This document shows positions 53,905 through 61,501 of a DNA stretch of 64,000 nucleotides, piece by piece. Source of the stretch: Acidobacteriota bacterium (GTDB taxonomy: Bacteria; Acidobacteriota; Terriglobia; Terriglobales; SCQP01); assembly GCA_027459505.1 (NCBI GenBank), contig DAIDIE010000040.1, positions 112,211 through 176,210 on the forward strand. The letters run 5' to 3'. Within the stretch, counting starts at the first letter, position 1. The number at the start of each line of letters is the position of its first letter. A program made the position numbers and the translations under genes. The notes beneath the pieces were generated by a model. It saw nothing but the letters and a program-made list of their open reading frames with translations, had not been told where the DNA came from and searched no databases.

Positions 53905-55101
53905 GTGAAAACCCAAAATTTCTACCGCGTCTCGAAGCTGCCTCCCTACGTTTTCGCTCAAATCAACGAGCTGAAGGCGAAGGCGCGGGCCGCCGGGCAG
54001 GACATCGTGGACCTCGGCATGGGAAACCCAGACGGTCCTACGCCCGCCCGCGTGGTGGATAAACTCTGCGAGGCCGCTCACGACCGCCGCAATCACCGCT
54101 ATTCACTCTCCAAAGGCATCCGCGGCGTCCGCCAGGCCATGGCCGAGCGCTACGAACGCAACTACGGCGTCAAACTCGACCCCGATACCGAGGTGATCAC
54201 CACCATTGGCGCCAAGGACGCGGTCGCTCACCTGCTGTTCGCCATCATCGGTCCCGGCGACCAGGTCATCACGCCCACCCCCGCCTATCCCATCCACGTC
54301 TACGGCGTGTTGATGGCCGAGGGCGATATCGTACGCGTCCCGCTGCGCACCCCGGAAGAGTTTCTCGACACCGTTGAGGGACATGTCAAGCAGCCCAACT
54401 CGCCGGTGCGCGCCGTGCTGGTCTCATTCCCGCACAACCCCACCACCGCGACTGTCGATCCCGGCTTCTTTGACCGCCTGGTGCAGATGGCGCGCCAGTA
54501 TGACTTCTGGGTCATCCACGACTTCGCCTACGCCGACCTCGGCTTTGATGGGTACAAGCCGCCCAGCTTTCTGCAAACCGAAGGTGCGAAAGAAGTGGGC
54601 GTCGAAATCTTTTCCCTCTCCAAGTCCTTTAACATGGCCGGCTGGCGGGTGGGCTTCTGCTGCGGCAACAAAACCGTCATCGGCGCCCTGGCGCGCATCA
54701 AAAGCTATCTCGATTACGGCAACTTCCAGCCCATCCAGATTGCCGCTTCCGTCGCACTGCGCGATTGCGAAAGCGCGGTCGAGGAAATTCGCAACACCTA
54801 CCGCCGCCGCCGCGACATCCTCGTCGAAGGCCTGCAGCAGGCTGGCTGGAACGTGCAGCCGCCCCGCGCCAGCATGTTTGTCTGGGCGCCCATTCCCGAG
54901 CCCTTCCGCGAACTGGGGTCACTGGAGTTCTCGCGCCGCCTGCTGCTGGAAGGCAGCGTCGCGGTCTCACCCGGCATTGGTTTCGGCGACGACGGAGAGG
55001 GTTACGTCCGCTTCGGCCTGATCGAAAACGAGAGCCGGCTGCGCCAGGCGCTGCGCGGCATCAAGCGCATGACCGGCAGCCCAGCCCTGCTGACCCGCTG
55101 A
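53905..55101 (+). CDS. Pyridoxal-phosphate aminotransferase, class I/II (AlaC-like)
   Basis: 398 residues from GTG 53905 with AGGAG at 53893-53897. The core shows DLGMGNPDGPTP, YSLSKGIRGVRQAMAERYERNYG, FPHNPTTATVD and SLSKSFNMAGWRVGF with the PLP-binding Lys. VSPGIGFGDDGEGYVRFG is the C-terminal substrate-binding block. The pattern matches alanine/LL-diaminopimelate-type aminotransferases of the AlaC/YfdZ branch; the amino donor is not certain. A small membrane-protein gene follows 33 bases downstream. Confidence 0.9.
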   Translation: MKTQNFYRVSKLPPYVFAQINELKAKARAAGQDIVDLGMGNPDGPTPARVVDKLCEAAHDRRNHRYSLSKGIRGVRQAMAERYERNYGVKLDPDTEVITTIGAKDAVAHLLFAIIGPGDQVITPTPAYPIHVYGVLMAEGDIVRVPLRTPEEFLDTVEGHVKQPNSPVRAVLVSFPHNPTTATVDPGFFDRLVQMARQYDFWVIHDFAYADLGFDGYKPPSFLQTEGAKEVGVEIFSLSKSFNMAGWRVGFCCGNKTVIGALARIKSYLDYGNFQPIQIAASVALRDCESAVEEIRNTYRRRRDILVEGLQQAGWNVQPPRASMFVWAPIPEPFRELGSLEFSRRLLLEGSVAVSPGIGFGDDGEGYVRFGLIENESRLRQALRGIKRMTGSPALLTR

Positions 55102-55134
55102 TCCGGCCCGCATCGATCCAGGAGGAAGCCGCAC

Positions 55135-55407
55135 GTGCCCGTTCCTTTACGTATTGCCGTGATTTTGCTGGTGGTTGCGGCCCTCGGCTATATCTTTTTC
55201 GCCAGCTTCCACACCGCCGTTTATCACGTGGAAGTGTGCGTGCGCTATAACGGCGGCGACGCCTGCCGCGAAGCCGCCGGACGCACCCACGCCGAAGCCC
55301 TGCGTGGCGCTCACGACAACGCCTGCGCCCAACTTACCAGCGGCGTAACCGGCACCATTGGCTGTCAGAACACGCCGGCCTACAAAGTGGTAGACCTGTC
55401 GCACTAA
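55135..55407 (+). CDS. Small membrane-anchored or secreted protein
   Basis: 90 residues from GTG 55135, behind a strong AGGAGG. One N-terminal hydrophobic helix (LRIAVILLVVAALGYIFFA) is followed by a short exported domain with four cysteines (VCVRYNGGDACREAAGRT, DNACAQLT, TIGCQNTP), which could form two disulfides. I know no family. It probably shares a transcript with the aminotransferase gene. Confidence 0.7.
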   Translation: MPVPLRIAVILLVVAALGYIFFASFHTAVYHVEVCVRYNGGDACREAAGRTHAEALRGAHDNACAQLTSGVTGTIGCQNTPAYKVVDLSH

Positions 55408-55579
55408 AGCGATGGGAAAGGCTTGCCGCTCCCGCCCTCTCGCCTCCGGCTAAGGCCCCGCGCCAGCCAACCAGCGCGACGCCCAACCCCGGAACTTCGC
55501 AGCTCCTTCGGCCCGCAACATCCGTCCTGGCTGGCCTGGAAAGAGTCAATCGGGCGCCCTCTTTTGCTAAGCTGAGCCG

Positions 55580-56443
55580 ATGCAAGTATTCTGGCGCCTG
55601 GTGCGCAGCGCCGTTTTCGGCGCCTTCCATGACAACGCGCTCGGCATTGCCAAGGCGGCCACCTACTCGTTTCTGTTCTCCTTTTTCCCCGGCCTGCTGG
55701 TGGCGGCCCACTTCCTTGCCGGCTCCCGCCTCTTGCCGCTTTTATTACGGCAAGTTGGTCCGGTGCTCTCTCGTGTGTTGCCGTTGCCCGCCTGGGTCAT
55801 GGTGCAGACCGCCCTGTCCGGATTCCGCCCGGCTTCCATGCATGTCGTGCTCACCGCCGCCGTGGTCGCCATCTGGTCGGCGGCGGGCGTCATTGTTTCC
55901 TGGATGGACGGGTTTCACCGCGCCTACAACGTCGATCATTTCCCCCTCATCAAGGAACGTCTCATTGCCCTCGGCCTTTCTCTGGCCGCCATCATCCCCA
56001 TCATCATCGCCACTGGCCTGGTGGCGGTAGGCCGCGTCGCGGAAATATGGGTTGGTGAGCGGCTAGGGGTCTTCCCGGTGCCGCTGGTCCACCTCTGGGA
56101 CGTGACCCGCTGGGCGCTGGCCATCCTGGTGATGACCTTTATCCTCGCCTTCATCTATCACCGTGGCGTCAACCGCAAGACGCGTTTTGAAAATGTGGTT
56201 CCCGGCGCCCTTCTCGCCACCATCCTCTGGCTAATTTCGACCACAGTCTTCACCTTCTACGTCCGCCACTACGCCGAGTACAGCAGCATCTATGGCAGCC
56301 TCGCCGCCGTAATCGCCCTGATGGTCTGGATGTACATCTTCTCTGTCGCCGTCCTCGTCGGCGTGGAGTTCAACAGCGAACTTGAGCTGCACCGCTTCCC
56401 CAACCCCGCTTTGGTGCAAGTGCTACACCAGGACAAGGTCTAG
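55580..56443 (+). CDS. YihY/BrkB family membrane protein
   Basis: 287 residues with about six membrane helices. AFHDNALGIAKAATYSFLFSFFPGLLVAAH is the family's N-terminal pattern (xDNxxxxAAAxxYxxxLSxxP). IWSAAGVIVSWMDGFHRAYNVD and WALAILVMTFILAFIYHRGVNRK, then VVPGALLATILWLISTTVFTFYV, complete it. The C-terminus has AVIALMVWMYIFSVAVLVGVEFNSEL. The family was once called ribonuclease BN, but that assignment was withdrawn; its role in the envelope is unknown. It is not linked to its neighbours by spacing. Confidence 0.9.
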   Translation: MQVFWRLVRSAVFGAFHDNALGIAKAATYSFLFSFFPGLLVAAHFLAGSRLLPLLLRQVGPVLSRVLPLPAWVMVQTALSGFRPASMHVVLTAAVVAIWSAAGVIVSWMDGFHRAYNVDHFPLIKERLIALGLSLAAIIPIIIATGLVAVGRVAEIWVGERLGVFPVPLVHLWDVTRWALAILVMTFILAFIYHRGVNRKTRFENVVPGALLATILWLISTTVFTFYVRHYAEYSSIYGSLAAVIALMVWMYIFSVAVLVGVEFNSELELHRFPNPALVQVLHQDKV

Positions 56444-56637
56444 CGACCCACCCAATGGACGGTTTCCACCACGGAGTGAAGCTGCGCACTTCGCATCCAG
56501 CCCATCCCTTGCGCGCCAAACGTTGCCTGCCCCTGTTAAAATAAGCATCGGAACACCTCGTCCACACTGATTTCGTCTGCTCCGGTGGCAGGCCCATCCC
56601 CCTCGGCAGCCGTGCTCTGCGAAAGAGGCCACGCCTC

Positions 56638-58635
56638 ATGCAATCTTTCGGTAACTTCGCCATCCTGCTCGCTTTTGTCCTTTGCTGGTACGCGCTGCTG
56701 GCCGGCATAGCCGGTCAACTCTTCAGGAACGAGCGCCTCGCCGCCAGCGCGCAACGGGCCTCGCTGGCCGTCTTCCCGGCGGTTGCCGCCGCCACCCTCA
56801 GCCTGGTCGGGCTGGTGCTCCGCAACGACTTCTCCGTCTCTTATGTCGCCGAGCACAGTAACCGCGCGCTGCCCTGGTTCTATAAGGTTTCGGTGTTGTG
56901 GTCCGGACAGGAGGGCTCGCTGCTGTTCTGGAGCCTGTTGCTCTCCGGTTACGCCTTTGTCGTTCTGCTCTCCACCTCGAAAGCGCACCGGCACCTGCGT
57001 CCCACCGTCGCCATCATTTTGTCGTCCGTTCAGGCCTTTTTTTTGACCCTGAACGTCTTTGTCGCGTCGCCGTTTATCACTACCCCGGTGGGAGTGCCCG
57101 CCGACGGCAGCGGATTGAATCCTCTGCTGCAGTATTTCGAGATGGTTGTGCATCCCCCGATGCTCTATCTCGGCTACGTTGGCTTCTCCGTTCCCTTCGC
57201 CTTCGCCCTCGCCGCCCTCATCCATCGCTATCCCGGCGACCGCTGGATTCAGATCACCCGCAGGTGGGCAATGATCGCCTGGGGCTTTCTCACCGTCGGC
57301 ATTGTGCTGGGCGGACACTGGGCTTACACGGTGCTCGGCTGGGGCGGCTATTGGGCCTGGGATCCGGTGGAGAACGCCGCCTTTCTGCCCTGGCTCATGG
57401 GCACCGCTTTTCTGCACTCGGTGATGATGCAGGAGAAGCGCGGCATGCTGAAGATCTGGAACGTCTGGCTGGTCTTCGCCACCTTTCTGCTTTCGATCTT
57501 CGGCACCTTCCTCACCCGCTCCGGTGTGGTCAGTTCGGTGCACGCCTTCGCGCAATCTTCCATTGGCACCTGGTTTGTCGTCTTCCTCGGTCTTGCGCTG
57601 CTGGTCTGCATAGTGGCCTTCCTGTTGAATCGCGACTTCCTGAAATCCGAAAACACGCTGGAGAGCACCCTCTCACGCGAGAGCGGATTCCTGTTCAACA
57701 ACTTCGTGCTGCTGGTCGCCGTCTTCGCCATCCTGTGGGGCACGCTCTTCCCGGTGCTTTCGGAATGGATTCAGGGACAGAAGATCACCGTTGGCCGCGA
57801 GTTCTTCGACCGCATCAACGTGCCCATCTTCTTGTTCCTGCTGTTCCTGACCGGCGTGGGTCCATTGCTGGCGTGGCGCCGGACCTCGTTCAACAGCCTG
57901 CGCCGCAACTTCCTCCTTCCCGCCTGTGCCGCCGTCGCCCTCTTTGTTGCCCTGTTTGCCTTCGGCATGCGCGATCTCTACCCCATGATGGCCTTTTCGC
58001 TGGGGCTGTTCGTGGTCACCACCATTGGTTCCGAGTTCCTGCGCGGCGCGCGCGTCATCGCCGGCCGCACCGGCCGCAACCTGCTGAGCGCCATCGGCTA
58101 CCTCACCATGCGCAATACCCGCCGTTATGGCGGCTACGTCATTCACCTGGGCATTGTCCTGATCGGTATTGGCCTCGCCGGCTCTGGCTTCAACAAGGAT
58201 GTGGAAGCCCCCATGCCTTATCACGCCCACATGCAAATTGGGCCTTACACACTCAATTCGCTGGCGCGCAGTGAGAACGACAACGACAACTACTCCTCCG
58301 AATCGCTGATCGTCCAGGTCTTCCGCAACGGCCAGCCCTACACCACGATGTTTCCGGCGCGCCGCTTCTACAAGGCCTCCAACCAGCCCGAGTCGATGGT
58401 CGCCATTCACTCCACGCCGCTTGAAGATTTGTACCTGGTTTACGAAGGTGATGACCAGACCACGCAGCAGCCTATCCTGCGCGCTTATCTCAATCCCTTG
58501 GTGAGCTGGATCTGGTACGGCACCATCGTCGTCGCCTTTGGCATTGGCATTGCCCTCTTGCCCAGCCGCAAGGCCGATAGCAGCCCCCAAATCCGTCCGG
58601 CACTGGCCAATGAGGAGGTCGCGCTTGCCCATTAG
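56638..58635 (+). CDS. ccmF: Cytochrome c-type biogenesis protein CcmF
   Basis: 665-residue polytopic heme lyase subunit of the System I cytochrome c maturation pathway. The heme-handling WWD region reads WGGYWAWDPVENAAFLPWL, preceded by GHWAYTVLGWGG. YKVSVLWSGQEGSLLFW and GTFLTRSGVVSSVHAFA are family-specific. About 13-15 membrane helices are predicted. The C-terminal periplasmic domain precedes a final helix. ATG 56638 has no strong ribosome binding site. The ccmH start overlaps its 3' end, so the two are coupled. ccmA-E are not visible in the window. Confidence 0.95.
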   Translation: MQSFGNFAILLAFVLCWYALLAGIAGQLFRNERLAASAQRASLAVFPAVAAATLSLVGLVLRNDFSVSYVAEHSNRALPWFYKVSVLWSGQEGSLLFWSLLLSGYAFVVLLSTSKAHRHLRPTVAIILSSVQAFFLTLNVFVASPFITTPVGVPADGSGLNPLLQYFEMVVHPPMLYLGYVGFSVPFAFALAALIHRYPGDRWIQITRRWAMIAWGFLTVGIVLGGHWAYTVLGWGGYWAWDPVENAAFLPWLMGTAFLHSVMMQEKRGMLKIWNVWLVFATFLLSIFGTFLTRSGVVSSVHAFAQSSIGTWFVVFLGLALLVCIVAFLLNRDFLKSENTLESTLSRESGFLFNNFVLLVAVFAILWGTLFPVLSEWIQGQKITVGREFFDRINVPIFLFLLFLTGVGPLLAWRRTSFNSLRRNFLLPACAAVALFVALFAFGMRDLYPMMAFSLGLFVVTTIGSEFLRGARVIAGRTGRNLLSAIGYLTMRNTRRYGGYVIHLGIVLIGIGLAGSGFNKDVEAPMPYHAHMQIGPYTLNSLARSENDNDNYSSESLIVQVFRNGQPYTTMFPARRFYKASNQPESMVAIHSTPLEDLYLVYEGDDQTTQQPILRAYLNPLVSWIWYGTIVVAFGIGIALLPSRKADSSPQIRPALANEEVALAH

Positions 58636-59239
58636 TTCTGTACTGAAGCGGATCGGCCTGCGCCCTCCCCTGCGCGAGAAGACGCAGCTTGAGATCCCCT
58701 CCGCCGCGCCCACGCGCAGGCCGCGCGTCTCCTCAAAACGGGCGGCGTTCGTTCTGGTCCTGCTGCTGGCCAGCGGCATCGGCCTGCGCGGCGACAATAA
58801 CGATGCCCGCTTTCAACGCCTGGGGCAGAAGCTGATCTGCATGTGCGGCTGCTACCAGGGACTGCTGGTCTGCAATCACGTGGGCTGCACGGTAGTCACG
58901 AAGATGCGCACGGAACTGTCGCAGCGCGTCGCCACCAAAGATCCCGACAACCTCATCCTGCAGGCGTTTATGCAGGAGTATGGTTCCAGTGTCGTCGCCG
59001 TGCCTTCTACCCACGGCTTCAATCTGCTGGCCTGGGTCATGCCCTGGGTGGCGGCGGCTTTGGGCCTCGCCTTCCTGTTGTGGGTCATCCGTTACTGGTC
59101 GCGCCATCGCGCCGCTCCCGCCGCGGGTTCCCCCGCGCCCCGCCCGGCCCAGGTCGAGGCCGTCCACAACGAAGTGGAGCGCGAATTGCAAAACCTGTTT
59201 GGCGAGTCCGGCGATCGCTCCAAAGGAGGCCGTGCGTGA
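58625..59239 (+). CDS. ccmH: Cytochrome c-type biogenesis protein CcmH, Cys-rich variant
   Basis: 204 residues from TTG 58625, chosen because AGGAGG lies just upstream (58613-58618); it overlaps the end of ccmF by 11 bases. A first membrane helix precedes the periplasmic domain. The usual thiol motif LRCxxC is replaced by LICMCGCYQGLLVCNHVGC, with five Cys in 17 residues. QGLL/HVG residues keep the helical context. A second helix (LLAWVMPWVAAALGLAFLLWVI) anchors the C-terminus, and the tail EVERELQNL is a short helix. CcmH reduces apocytochrome thiols for heme attachment. The changed motif may alter redox or heme handling. Confidence 0.88.
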   Translation: MPISSVLKRIGLRPPLREKTQLEIPSAAPTRRPRVSSKRAAFVLVLLLASGIGLRGDNNDARFQRLGQKLICMCGCYQGLLVCNHVGCTVVTKMRTELSQRVATKDPDNLILQAFMQEYGSSVVAVPSTHGFNLLAWVMPWVAAALGLAFLLWVIRYWSRHRAAPAAGSPAPRPAQVEAVHNEVERELQNLFGESGDRSKGGRA

Positions 59240-59517
59240 TTGTGCTGCTTTGTGTCCTGCTGACCCTGGCCTGCTTCTGGTGGATTTTTTTTGGACAGGA
59301 GCCGCTGCCGCACGACGACTGGCAACAGGCCAGCCTGCGCGCCTTGCGCGAACGCAAACAGGCGGTGCTGGAAAACTTGAAGGACCTGCACTTCGAGTAC
59401 CTTGCCGGCAAGCTCTCCGATGAAGATTACGGCGCCACCCGCCGCGAGCTGGAAACCGAAGTCGCCAGCCTCAACACCCGCATTGACAGCGCCGCCGCCG
59501 CGCTTTCCAAGAACTGA
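59236..59517 (+). CDS. Short CcmI-like membrane protein
   Basis: 93 residues from GTG 59236 with GGAGG at 59226-59230; it overlaps the ccmH stop by 4 bases. One N-terminal helix (VLLCVLLTLACFWWIFFG) is followed by a helical charged domain ending AGKLSDEDYGATRRELETEV. That resembles the N-terminal part of CcmI, which is usually much longer with TPRs. The spacing and coupling to ccmF-ccmH make a role in cytochrome c maturation likely. The SDEDY-type motif recurs in the next gene product. Confidence 0.78.
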   Translation: MIVLLCVLLTLACFWWIFFGQEPLPHDDWQQASLRALRERKQAVLENLKDLHFEYLAGKLSDEDYGATRRELETEVASLNTRIDSAAAALSKN

Positions 59518-59521
59518 AACA

Positions 59522-60916
59522 ATGCCGATCACCTCTTCTTTGCGTGTCTCCCTGCTGGCCGGCCTGAGCCTGGCTCTGGCCCTCACGGCCCCGCCCCTTG
59601 CGGCCCAGGATGCGGCGTCCGCAGCTCCTGCCGCCCCTTCCGAAATCAAGGGCCTGGTCTTCAACGACACCGGCAACAAGCCAGTGGCAGGTGTGAAAGT
59701 CGAGGTGATGGCGCTCGGCCCCGGCCTGCCGGTGATTGCCAGCGCGACCACCAATGCGCAGGGGGCTTTTGACGCGCGTATTCCCGCGTCGATGTCCGCC
59801 AGCGCCGCATCGGGCATGCAGTTGCGCGCCATTTATCAACAGGCCACTTACATTCGCCCGCTGCAACCCGGGCAGGACACGGCACGCTTCGACGTCTACG
59901 ACCGTTCCGGAAACGTCTCTGATTTGCAGGTCAAAGCGGAAATTGCCGTGCTGCAGCCCGAGCAGGGCCAGCTCGCCGTGGTCGATGATTACGTCGTCGA
60001 AAACAACACCCACCCGGCAAAAACGGTGTACGCTCCCGGCGGCCTGTTCCGTTTCCGTCTGCCCCAAGGCGTGAGCCCCGATGGCGCCAACGTGATTGGG
60101 CCAGGCGGCATTCCCACCCGCGAAGAGCCCCAACCTGCGGGCGGCAACATCTATCGTCTCAACTACGCCTTCCGCCCCGGCGAATCGCGTCTCCAGATCG
60201 CCTATCGTTTGCCCTATGCGCAGCTCAAGGCGGCGTTGACCGAGCAGCCGCTGCTGCCGGTTCAGGACCTGAGTATTTACGTGCCTCCCCCGATGAAGCT
60301 GCAAAGCAAGCAGCTCGCGCCGGCGGGCCAGGATCAGGGCTATGACGTCTACAGCATGCAGTCGCCACGGGGGGCGATCCGTTTCACGGTCAGCGGCAAC
60401 GCACCTCTGCCGCAAGCGATGCAGGCGGCCGCGGACGGCGCAGCAGGTGATGGGGCGTCCGATAATGGCGCCAGCGCCGCCAACGGACATCTCGATAACC
60501 CCAGTGCCAGCGGCGCCGCCATGCGGATCGCGCAGCCCACTTACGTGGAAAAGCACTGGCAGATGATCCTGCTGCTGCTGGCGGTGATTGCCCTGTTCGG
60601 CTTCATGTACTTTGGGTTCGTGCCCGGCGCCCCATTGGCTGCCGATGCCGCTCCGCTCCCCGCCGCGTCGCCTGACGCCGCGCGCCGCGCCGCGAAAGGC
60701 GGCAAACAACCCGGCAACCGCTCCGCCCGCAATGGCGGTGCGGCGGCGCCCTCCAGCGCGTCCCCTTCCGATTCCAGCGTCGCCGCACAGTTGGCCACCC
60801 TCAAAGACGATCTCTTTCTTCTGGAAGTGCGCCGCCAGAGCGGCCGCATCAGCGACGAAGACTACGCCTCCGCCCGCGCCGCCTTGGAAGAGCGCATGCG
60901 CGGACTGAACTTGTAG
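59522..60916 (+). CDS. Exported carboxypeptidase-regulatory-like/membrane protein in the ccm cluster
   Basis: 464 residues from ATG 59522. A signal peptide (LLAGLSLALALTAPPLAA) precedes a CarboxypepD-regulatory-like beta domain (KGLVFNDTGNKPVAGVKVEV, about 42-110). A second beta region follows to about residue 300, then a Gly/Ala linker and one membrane helix (WQMILLLLAVIALFGFMYFG, about residues 348-367). The C-terminal cytoplasmic tail ends VRRQSGRISDEDYASARAALEERMRGL, a short helical module like the end of the preceding protein. It starts 4 bases after that gene, so it is part of the ccm operon. I infer a membrane-tethered accessory factor; the function is unknown. Confidence 0.78.
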   Translation: MPITSSLRVSLLAGLSLALALTAPPLAAQDAASAAPAAPSEIKGLVFNDTGNKPVAGVKVEVMALGPGLPVIASATTNAQGAFDARIPASMSASAASGMQLRAIYQQATYIRPLQPGQDTARFDVYDRSGNVSDLQVKAEIAVLQPEQGQLAVVDDYVVENNTHPAKTVYAPGGLFRFRLPQGVSPDGANVIGPGGIPTREEPQPAGGNIYRLNYAFRPGESRLQIAYRLPYAQLKAALTEQPLLPVQDLSIYVPPPMKLQSKQLAPAGQDQGYDVYSMQSPRGAIRFTVSGNAPLPQAMQAAADGAAGDGASDNGASAANGHLDNPSASGAAMRIAQPTYVEKHWQMILLLLAVIALFGFMYFGFVPGAPLAADAAPLPAASPDAARRAAKGGKQPGNRSARNGGAAAPSSASPSDSSVAAQLATLKDDLFLLEVRRQSGRISDEDYASARAALEERMRGLNL

Positions 60917-61286
60917 CAGCGCAGAAAACGGCTCGCGTCCGGTGCATCGTCGCTGAAACTGCGCGAACACGAGCGCGGACGTGGTTCGACCGCCAATTCG
61001 ACAATAAAAGAACTATAATTTACCGCAATACTCAACTCCTGTCCCAACGGACAGCAGCATTCCCCGGCCTGTTTGTCAGCTTCGCATCGCCTTTGTGTGA
61101 CTGCCACAAATGGCGACCGCGACACTTTCCTGCTGTCGCACTAGAAATGCCACGAGTCAATTGAGAGCCATCGATGACTCCACGCGAGCCCTCGAAGGTC
61201 TATCGCAAGCAAATTCTTAAACATTAAACCCAACTTCGCGCTCGCCGGATCTCTGCGCATCAAGGCAAAAAACTTCTAAAACTTTG
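60917..61286. other. Intergenic region upstream of the CxxCH-protein promoter
   Basis: 370 bases after the ccm cluster, more A/T-rich than the flanks. No gene is evident. A TATAAT at 61014-61019 has no matching -35 at a usual distance. Confidence 0.5.
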
Positions 61287-61315
61287 TTGACGAGCTTAAG
61301 GCGCCTCTGTATATT
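61287..61315 (+). promoter_or_regulatory. Strong sigma-70-type promoter for the CxxCH protein
   Basis: TTGACG (61287-61292) and TATATT (61310-61315) are separated by exactly 17 bp, close to consensus on both sides. The expected start near 61322 leaves an ~180-nt untranslated leader before ATG 61502. Confidence 0.75.
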
Positions 61316-61370
61316 CCGTGATGCCGCTCACTATGCACTCAACCTTTTTGGCGATATGCGCATGCGCCAG

Positions 61371-61433
61371 GGGTGTCCTGTGTGAGGGCCGGATTCCCGG
61401 CTCGCAGGGATAGCTACATTCCTGCGGGCACCC
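61371..61433 (+). ncRNA. Candidate structured leader RNA (three-way junction)
   Basis: Three helices abut without gaps. P1 is GGGTGTCC (61371-61378)/GGGCACCC (61426-61433). P2 is GGGCCGG (61386-61392)/CCGGCTC (61397-61403) with loop ATTC. P3 is GCAGGGAT (61404-61411)/ATTCCTGC (61418-61425) with loop AGCTAC. P2 ends at 61403 and P3 begins at 61404; P3 ends at 61425 and P1 closes from 61426. The only unpaired junction strand is TGTGTGA (61379-61385). A further hairpin CTGGC/GCCAG lies at 61454-61469. It sits in the predicted 5' UTR of the gene at 61502. I cannot assign it to a known riboswitch class. Confidence 0.5.
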
Positions 61434-61501
61434 GATCGCGCTTCGGCAATGTTCTGGCGTGGGTGCCAGCCTGCCACAGCAAAACAGAGATCCTTATTCA
61501 A

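Noticed and set aside
61371..61433. c-di-GMP-I, cobalamin or fluoride riboswitch
   Set aside because: The conserved single-stranded bases of those classes are absent, although the three-helix shape is reminiscent.
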